5,652 nt of DNA, from contig DPSB01000054.1 in assembly GCA_003537495.1 (NCBI GenBank), positions 1 to 5,652 on the forward strand, written 5' to 3'. The notes beneath the pieces were generated by a model that saw only the letters and a list, made by a program, of their open reading frames with translations, ran no database searches and was not told where the DNA came from. Source of the DNA: Cytophagales bacterium. GTDB taxonomy: Bacteria > Bacteroidota > Bacteroidia > Cytophagales > Cyclobacteriaceae. The translations under genes and the position numbers were made by a program. Shown here piece after piece: positions 1 through 5,617 of the stretch; position 1 is the stretch's first letter, and each line of letters opens with the position of its first letter.

Positions 1-57
1 TTCCTGGAGTTGATGGGTGGTGATTCTTTTTACTTCTGATTTTTTATGAACCGACAC
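1..57 (-). CDS. panB: PanB, 3-methyl-2-oxobutanoate hydroxymethyltransferase, N-terminal fragment (cut by window edge)
   Basis: Reading leftwards from a GTG at 55-57 gives 19 codons open to the window edge: (M)SVHKKSEVKRITTHQLQE. A short basic leader followed by K-R-(I/V)-T-T-H-x-L is how PanB proteins begin, just before the conserved LTAYD segment, which would lie outside the window. PanB transfers a hydroxymethyl group from 5,10-methylene-tetrahydrofolate to 2-oxoisovalerate, the first committed step of pantothenate and CoA synthesis, in the cytoplasm. GTG is the only usable start: an in-frame TAA lies two codons upstream (64-66) and no ATG or TTG is available. An AAAGG that could act as a ribosome site sits about 9 nt before it. 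The gene begins 17 bp after the phosphoribosyltransferase stop on the same strand, so cotranscription is likely. The call rests on 19 residues recognised from memory of the family. Confidence 0.78.
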   Translation of the reverse strand, partial: MSVHKKSEVKRITTHQLQE

Positions 58-74
58 GGGAAATTACCTTTAAA

Positions 75-584
75 TTATTTAAGATAAACTGCTGCTTGTT
101 TACCTAAAACTACTTCTACATGATCGGTAAGTGTGGTACTTAATGCATAACCCGTGTAAGTAGGCGTAACCGGAAACTGTGTATGGCTGCGATTAACCAA
201 TACGGCTACCTCCAGTTTTTTAATTTCTATTTCCAGAAATGGTTTCATACCATAAGCCAGCGTACGGCCGGTGTTCAACACATCATCCACCAACACAATG
301 CATTTTTTCTTCAGGTCTTTCACTTCACAATCTAACGCTACATCGCCTTGAAGCGGAGCGAGTTTATCGAGCGAAACTTTTACCACTTTGGTTTCTATAG
401 ATGCAATTGATTCCAGTTCGCGGGCCAGTAACTTGGCAAAACTGTAACCTTGGCCATCAATACCAGCCAATATCAAAAGTTTTTCTTTGAAATTGTTTTC
501 AAAAATCTGGTACGCAATGCGTTTAATCTTCTGGTTTACATTGGCTGTATCCAGTACTAAATTTCGCTGCAGGGTTTCACTCAT
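75..584 (-). CDS. PyrR-like type I phosphoribosyltransferase
   Basis: A 169-residue cytoplasmic protein of the type I phosphoribosyltransferase fold, which uses 5-phosphoribosyl-1-diphosphate (PRPP) as donor or ligand. The PRPP-binding signature is complete at about residues 97-109, VLVDDVLNTGRTL, with the Asp pair D100-D101 and the T105-G106-R107-T108 loop. An earlier ILAGIDGQG segment (38-46) matches the first PRPP-contacting loop. The later segment LVNRSHTQFPVTPTYTGYAL (129-148) closely parallels the LVDRGHRELPI..DY.G region of PyrR, the pyrimidine attenuator/uracil phosphoribosyltransferase, and the length is near that of PyrR (about 180). The Arg/Asp-rich loop of PyrR before its acidic middle section is not recognisable here (residues 70-76 read VSLDKLA), so neither RNA binding nor uracil phosphoribosyltransferase activity should be assumed. 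The ATG overlaps the stop of the upstream lrp-type gene as ATGA, indicating translational coupling. The fold is certain; the substrate is unknown. Confidence 0.88.
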   Translation of the reverse strand: MSETLQRNLVLDTANVNQKIKRIAYQIFENNFKEKLLILAGIDGQGYSFAKLLARELESIASIETKVVKVSLDKLAPLQGDVALDCEVKDLKKKCIVLVDDVLNTGRTLAYGMKPFLEIEIKKLEVAVLVNRSHTQFPVTPTYTGYALSTTLTDHVEVVLGKQAAVYLK

Positions 585-1048
585 GGTAACGGAACAACCT
601 TGCTGTCCTTAAAAGTAGATAGGATTACAGTTGACTGCATATTATCTACCACTTCAATGTTGCTTACTTTCTCCAGCATCAGATTTTGATAGGCCGGAAT
701 ATCAGAGGCAACAACTTTTAATATAAAGTCGGCCTGGCCAGTTACGTGATGGCATTCCACAACCTCTTCAATTTTTTGAATGGCACTTATAAATTTAGCG
801 ATGTTGTCTTTGTTGTGGCCTTTAAGCGAAACCGTAACAAAGGTGCATACACCCAGGCCCACGCTGGCCATATCTACCACGGCATGATAGCTTTTTAAGA
901 TGCCCGAGTTTTCGAGTTTTTTAACACGCTCTAATGTAGGTGCTGGCGAAAGACCAATCTCTTGCGCCAATTGTGCGTTTGTTATGTTTGAATTTGCCTG
1001 CAGGATTTCCAAAATCTTGCGGTCGGTTGCGTCAAGTTTTACTTTCAT
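581..1048 (-). CDS. Lrp/AsnC family transcriptional regulator
   Basis: A 155-residue protein of the usual Lrp/AsnC length and layout. Residues about 5-55 form the winged helix-turn-helix: D6-x-x-D9-x-K-I-L opens helix 1, NAQLAQEIGLSPAPTLERVKKLE (24-46) spans the turn and recognition helix, and GILKSYHAVVD leads out. Residues about 66-147 form the RAM effector/oligomerisation domain, with the VTGQAD turn (102-107) and FILKVVASDIPAYQNLM following, then the family-typical VVDNMQSTVILSTFK end. Members form dimers to octamers, bind DNA cooperatively and usually sense amino acids; the ligand here cannot be read from sequence. An in-frame TAA directly precedes the ATG, so this start is the earliest possible in frame. 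No clear Shine-Dalgarno site is seen. It heads a tight unit with the phosphoribosyltransferase (ATGA overlap) and panB. A palindromic candidate operator lies 47-62 bp upstream, fitting the autoregulation common in this family. Confidence 0.95.
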   Translation of the reverse strand: MKVKLDATDRKILEILQANSNITNAQLAQEIGLSPAPTLERVKKLENSGILKSYHAVVDMASVGLGVCTFVTVSLKGHNKDNIAKFISAIQKIEEVVECHHVTGQADFILKVVASDIPAYQNLMLEKVSNIEVVDNMQSTVILSTFKDSKVVPLP

Positions 1049-1094
1049 TTATTCAGAATAAAAGGTAGGTATCTGTTCTGTACGCAAGTAAAAT

Positions 1095-1110
1095 TAGAAG
1101 AAAATTTCTA
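1095..1110. promoter_or_regulatory. Candidate Lrp-type operator, TAGAA-N6-TTCTA
   Basis: The plus strand reads TAGAAGAAAATTTCTA: perfect 5-bp inverted arms TAGAA/TTCTA around an AT-only-but-one centre. Lrp/AsnC operators are typically imperfect palindromes of about 13-16 bp with AT-rich centres, and the TAG...CTA ends resemble the E. coli Lrp consensus. It overlaps the candidate -7 box at 1089-1096 by two bases, so occupancy would block transcription. The repeat is seen directly; the operator role is inferred. Confidence 0.45.
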
Positions 1111-1128
1111 TTTTGATGTAGTTGATGG

Positions 1129-1140
1129 AAGAAAATTCTT
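1129..1140. repeat. Second short palindrome AAGAA-AA-TTCTT upstream of lrp-type gene
   Basis: Perfect 5-bp inverted arms with a 2-bp centre, too tight a loop for a stable RNA hairpin. Its right half shares the 10-mer AATTTTCTTC (minus strand, 1137-1128) with the candidate operator (1106-1097). The two copies are 31 bp apart, close to three helical turns, so this could be a second site for the same protein. Confidence 0.35.
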
Positions 1141-1151
1141 ACAAAGAAAAA

Positions 1152-4100
1152 TTACCGGTTTACCTGCACCCGATAGCTGGCCGTATTGTCGCCATCTGAA
1201 ACCTTAGCGAAATATAAACCAGGTAAAAGTGCATCAACCTTTATCAGCAATTGATTCAATCCTGCAGAAAGGTTGGTGTGAACTTTATTCAACACCACCT
1301 GCCCTTGTACATTGTACAACTTTACTTCAACCTGATTACGCTGGCCGCGAATCCATTCCAGAATTACTTCTTCGCTGGCAGGGTTTGGATAAGGTGGCAC
1401 AACTGTTAACTCGCCCGTAAGGTTACTGCATGCGCGATTATCGAAACTATTTACATCGCCAGCTACAGAAATTTCGGCACAGATATATCCCAGATTATCT
1501 GAAACAATTCTGGTGCTTATTGATTTTGAACTTTGTTGCCCCGGCAGAAACGTTCCGAAAACACGTTCCTTTATTTTTGCCTTACCGGCAAGATCGAGAA
1601 TTATCTCTGGGTTAACCACTACCACATTACTGCGATTCTCGAACGTTACAGTAGCCAACGCACCATCGTTGTTGGCAATCAAAAGCAGATTCGTAACCGC
1701 CACATTAATCTGTGGCTCAACCACAAAAATAGTTTTTGTAAAGCTATCGGTGCAGCCAAGATTATTCCGGGCTATTAATTCAGCCTGATAGGTACCCAAC
1801 TGGTTATAAGTAAATGCTGGTGAAAATTCTGTACTGGTGGTTTGATCGGCATCATTAAAATTCCATAACCATGAAGTAGCGCCTGAAGAAGTATTTACAA
1901 AACCCACAGCAAGTGGTGCCCCACCCGATTCTGTTGAAACAGAAAACTGTGACATCGGTGCCTGACTAATGGCAATGCTGCGTGTAGACGAATAAGTACA
2001 TCCGGATTGCCGCGTTGAATTTAATCGCACATTAAAATTACCCGTTGCCGGAAAGATATGCGTGGCAGAGGATGTAGTTGCCAATGCCTGACCGGCAAAA
2101 TCCCAACTCCAACTCACAGCAGGATCAAGTCCAGTTAAGGAAGTCTCTGTAAACTCTGCTGGCTTACCAGCACACGTACTGTTAGCAGAAAAGTTTATAG
2201 TTACCGGAACTGGCACCGAAAGATTTTTTGTAACCGATTTTACACAATTATTATTTCCTGTTGCAGCCATGGTAACCGTTTGATTACCCGAAGTAGTAAA
2301 CGCATGCACCGGGCTTTGTGCAGTGTAAGTAAGATTCTGCATGCCCCACAACCATGCCTTAATTTCTGTAGTTGCAGTGGGTGTAAATGTAGCTGGTTGA
2401 TTTAAACACAGTGCGGTATTAGTAAAATCTATGTTGGGTGTTTGTGCGATGGTTACTGTTTTTGTGATTTCACTTGTGCATCCAAAATTGGTGGCTACAT
2501 TCAAACTCACGGAATAGTCGCCTGCGGTTGCATACATGTGGGTTGGGTTTTTAATGGCAGCCGTATTATTCTGTGTGTCTCCAAAAGTCCAGTTCCATGA
2601 TGATATGTTGCTATCGGTAGGGGCAGGTGTTAAATCTGTAAACTGCGATGCAGAACCACTACAGGAAAATGGTGGTAATGCGAGAGAGAAGTTGGTGGCT
2701 GGTTTAGTGTAAATGGTAATGGATTTTGTTAATGAGTTAGAACAACCCGCTGCATTGTTTGCAGTAAGTGTAACATCGTAAACTCCAAAGTTGTTATAGG
2801 TATGAGTTGGATTACTTTCAATAGAAGATCCGCCATCACCAAATGCCCATGAAAATCCAAGTACCGGGCTCGTAGTACTGTTTGTTATGCTGATACCTTC
2901 TTGCTGGCAACCATTGGTTAGTGCGAAATCGAGTACCGGACCTGTTTGAATATTTGAAAGGTTAATGACTTTCTCTGAGACACAACCGGGAATAGAAGCT
3001 TGCAAAATAATTTCGCGGTTAGCATTTGTATTAAAAGTGGTAACCAGATTTTGAAGGTTGCTGGCATGGGTTGAGTTAACAATCCAATGCCAGACCGGAT
3101 TACTGCCTACATCGTAGCTCGATGTATTTGTAAATGTGTACTCCTGATTGCTACAAATGGGATTGCTTACTGGTAAATTAAAATCAGCCACAGGCTTGTT
3201 GTAAATTCTTATCCATTCCGATGTTCTGTTCAAACAACCATTAGCGGCTGTAACTTCTAGTGCAACTTCAAATTGGCCGGCACTTGAATAGGTGTGATCT
3301 GGTTCTGCTACTGAAGAGATTTGACCATCACCAAAATTCCAGGAATATCCTGTAATACTGCCTACACTTTGTGAAGTGAAATCTACAAGATGCTGAGCAC
3401 ATGCACCATCTGTTAAAATGCTTATGTCTGGAGCTACCAGACCAACAACCTGAACATTTTTTACGCGAACAGATGTGCCTTGAGGAGTACTTACTTCTAA
3501 TGCCATTGAATAATTGCCAGCGGTTGCATATTTTACTTGTGGGTTCGCTTCAAGAGAAGTTAAAGTGTTAGCTGAACAATTTTGTTGATAGTTAATATTA
3601 TACACCTGACCGTTTGCCAGACTAATGGCCGCAATTGTCCAACGTGAATCATGCTTAGTAATTCCTAACCCAAACAAGTTGGCCGGTAACGCATCATCTA
3701 TAGTGCCTTCTGAGGTAAAATCAGGATTGGCAGTAATATCGCTTCCGATTTCCACTTTAATTAATGTACCTTCTAATGTTACTACAAAAAGGAAATAATC
3801 TTCTCCTTCTCTTACAACCCGGAGTGTGCCTGGATTGATTACTGGAAGCGTTACAACTTGGGTGATGGCGGGTGTGGAAAAAAGTGATGCCCCAAAATCC
3901 AGCCGGTAAATATTTCCATTACCTAAATTAGTAGCAAAGGCGTACCACATGCCACAAACATTTATCAAATCGATACTACTTAAACTATTTGGGTTTGGCA
4001 CTTCACTTGTTTGAATAATATCTGAAGCGCCCGGTGCGGATATAGCATTTCCCAGCCTAAGAATAATAAAATTATTTCCGGGCTGAGAGAGTATACAAAT

Positions 4101-4679
4101 CCAACCCTGATTTACATCTCTGGCTACAGCCATTCCTGAATTAATATAACCCAATCCTGTAGCCAAAGTTGAAACTGAAATAGAGTTAGAAAGTTTATCT
4201 CCAAAAGAAAGTTTCAGCAACTCGCCATTCGTAGTATTATGCACAAGGCCAAACCAATCATTACCTTCTCTAAAGATTTTTACCTGACCGGGCCCGTTAA
4301 GTTTGTTAGACACATTGCCCAGGTTCTGAACCAGTGTTGGTGGCTGGTGGGTGCCATTTAAAAATTCAAGTCGATACAAAACATTACTATATGTTCCAGT
4401 TACGAACCCAAACCATTTTGATCCATCATATATAAAAGCAATATCGGGGCGGCCGTTGGCTGCGCTTAATGTATAACTTAAGTTGGCCGTGGGTGCTATA
4501 TTGAAATCACCTGAGCAAAAGTCCCAACGATATGCACCGGTATCAGCTTCGTTCTTTAGTTGAATAGATTGATTGATGCAGGCCGTTGGCAAAACTGAGA
4601 AGTCACTAACAGGACATTGGCCATTTACTCTTGAGCCAAGTAAGATAAATCCCATTAATAAAAATCCGCGCAGCTTCAT
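1152..4679 (-). CDS. Large secreted multi-PKD protein with inserted six-repeat (propeller-like) region and T9SS type A sorting domain
   Basis: An 1175-residue exported protein. Residues 1-20 are a Sec signal peptide, probably cut before Q21. Residues 22-60 look like the first half of a PKD (Ig-like beta-sandwich) domain with R51-W52-D53-F54, and 369-413 like its second half. Between them lie six repeats of about 52 residues rich in W/Y-F-G-F-V and L-Y-R-L-x-F. PKD domains 2-8 follow (about 415-988); the W-x-F-G-D motif is clear at 447-452, 611-616 and 697-701, partial at 859-863 and 939-943, and degraded at 530-534 and 776-780. Residues 989-1090 form a CARDB-like Ig fold. Residues 1094-1175 are a T9SS type A C-terminal domain. 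The family role is typically an outer-surface adhesin, matrix or carbohydrate-binding protein; no catalytic domain is visible. An in-frame TAA directly before the ATG fixes the start. It lies 8 bp after the sugar-nucleotide enzyme gene, so both are probably cotranscribed. The exact function is unknown. Confidence 0.93.
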   Translation of the reverse strand: MKLRGFLLMGFILLGSRVNGQCPVSDFSVLPTACINQSIQLKNEADTGAYRWDFCSGDFNIAPTANLSYTLSAANGRPDIAFIYDGSKWFGFVTGTYSNVLYRLEFLNGTHQPPTLVQNLGNVSNKLNGPGQVKIFREGNDWFGLVHNTTNGELLKLSFGDKLSNSISVSTLATGLGYINSGMAVARDVNQGWICILSQPGNNFIILRLGNAISAPGASDIIQTSEVPNPNSLSSIDLINVCGMWYAFATNLGNGNIYRLDFGASLFSTPAITQVVTLPVINPGTLRVVREGEDYFLFVVTLEGTLIKVEIGSDITANPDFTSEGTIDDALPANLFGLGITKHDSRWTIAAISLANGQVYNINYQQNCSANTLTSLEANPQVKYATAGNYSMALEVSTPQGTSVRVKNVQVVGLVAPDISILTDGACAQHLVDFTSQSVGSITGYSWNFGDGQISSVAEPDHTYSSAGQFEVALEVTAANGCLNRTSEWIRIYNKPVADFNLPVSNPICSNQEYTFTNTSSYDVGSNPVWHWIVNSTHASNLQNLVTTFNTNANREIILQASIPGCVSEKVINLSNIQTGPVLDFALTNGCQQEGISITNSTTSPVLGFSWAFGDGGSSIESNPTHTYNNFGVYDVTLTANNAAGCSNSLTKSITIYTKPATNFSLALPPFSCSGSASQFTDLTPAPTDSNISSWNWTFGDTQNNTAAIKNPTHMYATAGDYSVSLNVATNFGCTSEITKTVTIAQTPNIDFTNTALCLNQPATFTPTATTEIKAWLWGMQNLTYTAQSPVHAFTTSGNQTVTMAATGNNNCVKSVTKNLSVPVPVTINFSANSTCAGKPAEFTETSLTGLDPAVSWSWDFAGQALATTSSATHIFPATGNFNVRLNSTRQSGCTYSSTRSIAISQAPMSQFSVSTESGGAPLAVGFVNTSSGATSWLWNFNDADQTTSTEFSPAFTYNQLGTYQAELIARNNLGCTDSFTKTIFVVEPQINVAVTNLLLIANNDGALATVTFENRSNVVVVNPEIILDLAGKAKIKERVFGTFLPGQQSSKSISTRIVSDNLGYICAEISVAGDVNSFDNRACSNLTGELTVVPPYPNPASEEVILEWIRGQRNQVEVKLYNVQGQVVLNKVHTNLSAGLNQLLIKVDALLPGLYFAKVSDGDNTASYRVQVNR
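1155..1400 (-). other. T9SS type A C-terminal sorting domain of the PKD protein
   Basis: Residues about 1094-1175. The family hallmarks are all present: the P-Y-P-N-P-A-S entry motif (1096-1102), VEVKLYNVQGQVV (1117-1129), an AGLNQL turn (1139-1144) and LLPGLYFAKV (1151-1160) before the final strand. This domain directs the folded periplasmic protein through the type IX translocon and is normally removed when the protein is attached to the cell surface or released. It ends in VQVNR rather than the commoner basic K-rich tail. Confidence 0.92.
1410..1715 (-). other. CARDB-like Ig-fold linker domain in the PKD protein
   Basis: Residues about 989-1090, between the last PKD domain and the sorting domain. 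The pattern INVAVTNLLLIANN, ATVTFENRSNVVV, EIILDLAG, GTFLPGQQSS and GYICAEISVAGDVNSFDN follows the strand order of CARDB/DUF11-type adhesion domains: an N-terminal strand, a strand containing F-x-N-x-S, a P-G-Q turn, then I-x-x-x-G-D-x-N-x-x-N-N. C1067 and C1084 may pair. The assignment is by pattern only. Confidence 0.55.
1716..3437 (-). other. Tandem array of seven PKD domains (PKD 2-8)
   Basis: Residues about 415-988, in units of about 75-85. Each begins near a D/N-F strand and has a W-x-W/F core, a P-x-H-x-Y/F...G-x-Y/F turn and a final strand. Units 2-7 each carry a cysteine pair: 427/482, 509/566, 591/646, 673/734, 758/812 and 836/894. Unit 8 (907-988) is the classical type with G-A-P-L-A-V-x-F and has only the second Cys (975). 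Units 3 and 6 have lost the F-G-D-G loop. Confidence 0.85.
3441..3575 (-). other. C-terminal half of the split first PKD domain
   Basis: Residues about 369-413. NPQVKYATAGNYSMALEVST, then G-T-S-V-R-V-K-N-V-Q-V, is the second half of a PKD fold (compare NPTHMYATAGDYSVSLNVAT in unit 5), but no W-x-F-G-D half stands directly before it. The matching first half is at residues 22-60, across the repeat insert. Confidence 0.6.
3585..4481 (-). other. Six-repeat propeller-like insert within PKD 1
   Basis: Residues about 67-365. Six degenerate repeats start near residues 79, 132, 182, 235, 285 and 337, a steady period of 50-53. The shared pattern is a hydrophobic strand, R/D-E-G-x-D/x-W/Y-F-G/x-F-V, a short N-G-rich turn, then L/I-Y-R/K-L-x-F-G. 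Examples are DWFGLV...ELLKLSFG, MWYAFA...NIYRLDFG and DYFLFV...TLIKVEIG. Repeats of four strands around 50 residues with a W/Y-F core suit a beta-propeller, here with six blades. No catalytic motif is evident. Confidence 0.6.
4500..4616 (-). other. N-terminal half of the split first PKD domain
   Basis: Residues about 22-60 of the mature protein. CPVSDFSVLPTACINQSIQL, then A-Y-R-W-D-F-C-S-G-D-F, follows the first three strands of the neighbouring PKD units (D-F strand, C34, then the W-x-F core), but the expected N-P-x-H-x-Y half does not follow. It appears about 310 residues later. Confidence 0.6.
4620..4679 (-). other. Sec signal peptide of the PKD protein
   Basis: Residues 1-20: a basic start (M-K-L-R), a hydrophobic core GFLLMGFILLG and a polar end S-R-V-N-G, with probable signal peptidase I cleavage before Q21. 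A glutamine at the mature N-terminus is common in Bacteroidota exports. The Cys at 22 is not in a lipobox position with a preceding L-x-x context, so this is not read as a lipoprotein. Confidence 0.85.
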
Positions 4680-4687
4680 TTACAAAA

Positions 4688-5617
4688 TCACAGAAAGTAT
4701 TTTTTCTCTTTTAAAATTTTAGAAATCCCTTTATCCAATGGCAACAACTCCCTGTTAAGAATGCTTTTCATTTTAGAAGCATCAGGTTGCCTGCGAGTCA
4801 TATCGCCTTCTTTAAGGGGCGGAAGGTAAACCAATTCTGATCTGGAACCGGTAAGCTCAATTATGGTTTGTGCCAATTGAAGAATGGTGTAATCCTTATC
4901 ATTACCAATATTAATTACATCATTTACCATTAGGTTTTGTTCCAAAATCTTAATCATACAATCCACATTATCATCTACATAACAGAAGGTGCGGGTTTGC
5001 AAACCCTTGCCATAGATTGTAATAGGTGCATGACTAAGCGCTAAGCCAATAAATTTAGAAATCACAAAATCGGTACTCTGGCGAGGGCCGTACGTATTAA
5101 AAAATCTAAAAATGGTAAAGGAAAGCCCATACTCTTGCTGGTACGACCGACAAAATGCTTCGCCTACATTTTTTACTACTGCATAAGGTAATCTGGAATT
5201 TAACGGAGTTGTCTCCTCATTTTGCGGAAGTTCCACAGGCTCGCCATAAACCTCCGAAGAACTGGAAAAGAAAACCCGCTTCACACCGGTATTCTTACTG
5301 AGTTCGAGAATATTTTTAATACCACTAAGATCGTTAAGCACCTGAACCGGATTTTCCAACGTTCTCTTTACACCAACCACTGCCGCAAAGTGAAAGACAT
5401 AATCAAACTGATAACTGGTCATAATAGCTGCGATGTCGTTGTAGTGGTTTACATCGCACTTAATAAATTTACAATTATCGTGTTGCGGTAGTTTTCTTAA
5501 TTCGCCCGTAAGCAGGTTATCTACCAGCACAACAAAGTACGCTGAGTTTGTCAACAACTTTTCCGCTAGCGAACTACCAATAAAACCGGCCCCTCCGGTA
5601 ATTAAAATCTTTGTCAT
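4688..5617 (-). CDS. NAD-dependent nucleotide-sugar epimerase/dehydratase (extended SDR)
   Basis: A 309-residue cytoplasmic enzyme of the extended short-chain dehydrogenase family. The NAD-binding GGAGFIG (8-14) begins right after the start, and D33 ends strand 2, suiting NAD rather than NADP. The catalytic residues are visible: S120 in FFSSSSEVYG, with Y145 and K149 in PYAVVKN. RFFNTYGPR (171-179) and TRTFCYVDD (208-216) are the nucleotide-sugar binding segments seen in UDP-glucose 4-epimerases and UDP-glucuronate decarboxylases. PPLKEGDMTRRQPDASK (266-282) is the usual substrate-side segment. The CYDEGKR signature of UDP-glucuronate decarboxylase is absent (here LNSRLPYAVVK), so the substrate and reaction remain open. 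Such enzymes supply sugars for surface polysaccharide or LPS. The ATG is fixed by the Rossmann motif; the frame stays open upstream but has no start codon within the window. The gene may overlap an upstream gene by ATGA and is followed after 8 bp by the T9SS cargo gene. Confidence 0.93.
   Translation of the reverse strand: MTKILITGGAGFIGSSLAEKLLTNSAYFVVLVDNLLTGELRKLPQHDNCKFIKCDVNHYNDIAAIMTSYQFDYVFHFAAVVGVKRTLENPVQVLNDLSGIKNILELSKNTGVKRVFFSSSSEVYGEPVELPQNEETTPLNSRLPYAVVKNVGEAFCRSYQQEYGLSFTIFRFFNTYGPRQSTDFVISKFIGLALSHAPITIYGKGLQTRTFCYVDDNVDCMIKILEQNLMVNDVINIGNDKDYTILQLAQTIIELTGSRSELVYLPPLKEGDMTRRQPDASKMKSILNRELLPLDKGISKILKEKKYFL

Larger units (their letters stand above)
1049..1151 (-). promoter_or_regulatory. 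Regulatory intergenic region in front of the lrp-type gene
   Basis: This 103-bp AT-rich gap is the only long one in the window. Read on the minus strand it holds a near-consensus Bacteroidota -7 box TAATTTTA (1096-1089; consensus TAnnTTTG, last base differs). The box lies about 40 bp before the lrp ATG. No good TTTG -33 element is found at the usual distance; the only TTTG (1145-1142) is too far upstream for this box. Two palindromic AT-rich elements and a 10-bp direct repeat lie here. No GC-rich stem followed by a T-run is present after the stop of the large secreted-protein gene, so readthrough from upstream is possible. Confidence 0.5.

Noticed and set aside
1129..1140. Palindrome after the PKD gene as a transcription terminator
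   Set aside because: The 2-nt centre and AT-only arms cannot form a stable hairpin with a loop, and no T-run follows in the direction of transcription.
1229..1788. Several plus-strand open frames of 60-90 codons (1229-1420, 1430-1615, 1513-1788, 1533-1778)
   Set aside because: They lie antisense inside the T9SS and CARDB-like region of the PKD protein, overlap one another in different frames, and show no recognisable domain or ribosome site.
4620..4679. Lipoprotein signal on the PKD protein because of Cys near the cleavage site
   Set aside because: The residues before C22 are V-N-G-Q, not a lipobox (L-x-G/A/S-C), and T9SS cargos are normally processed by signal peptidase I.
5222..5491. Plus-strand open frame of 89 codons
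   Set aside because: It is antisense to the catalytic region of the epimerase, whose motifs are intact; the product has no recognisable features.
4688..5617. Calling the epimerase a UDP-glucuronate decarboxylase or galE
   Set aside because: It shares their general binding segments but lacks the CYDEGKR signature of the decarboxylase, and its catalytic-Tyr context (LNSRLPYAVVKN) does not decide for GalE, so the substrate is left open.
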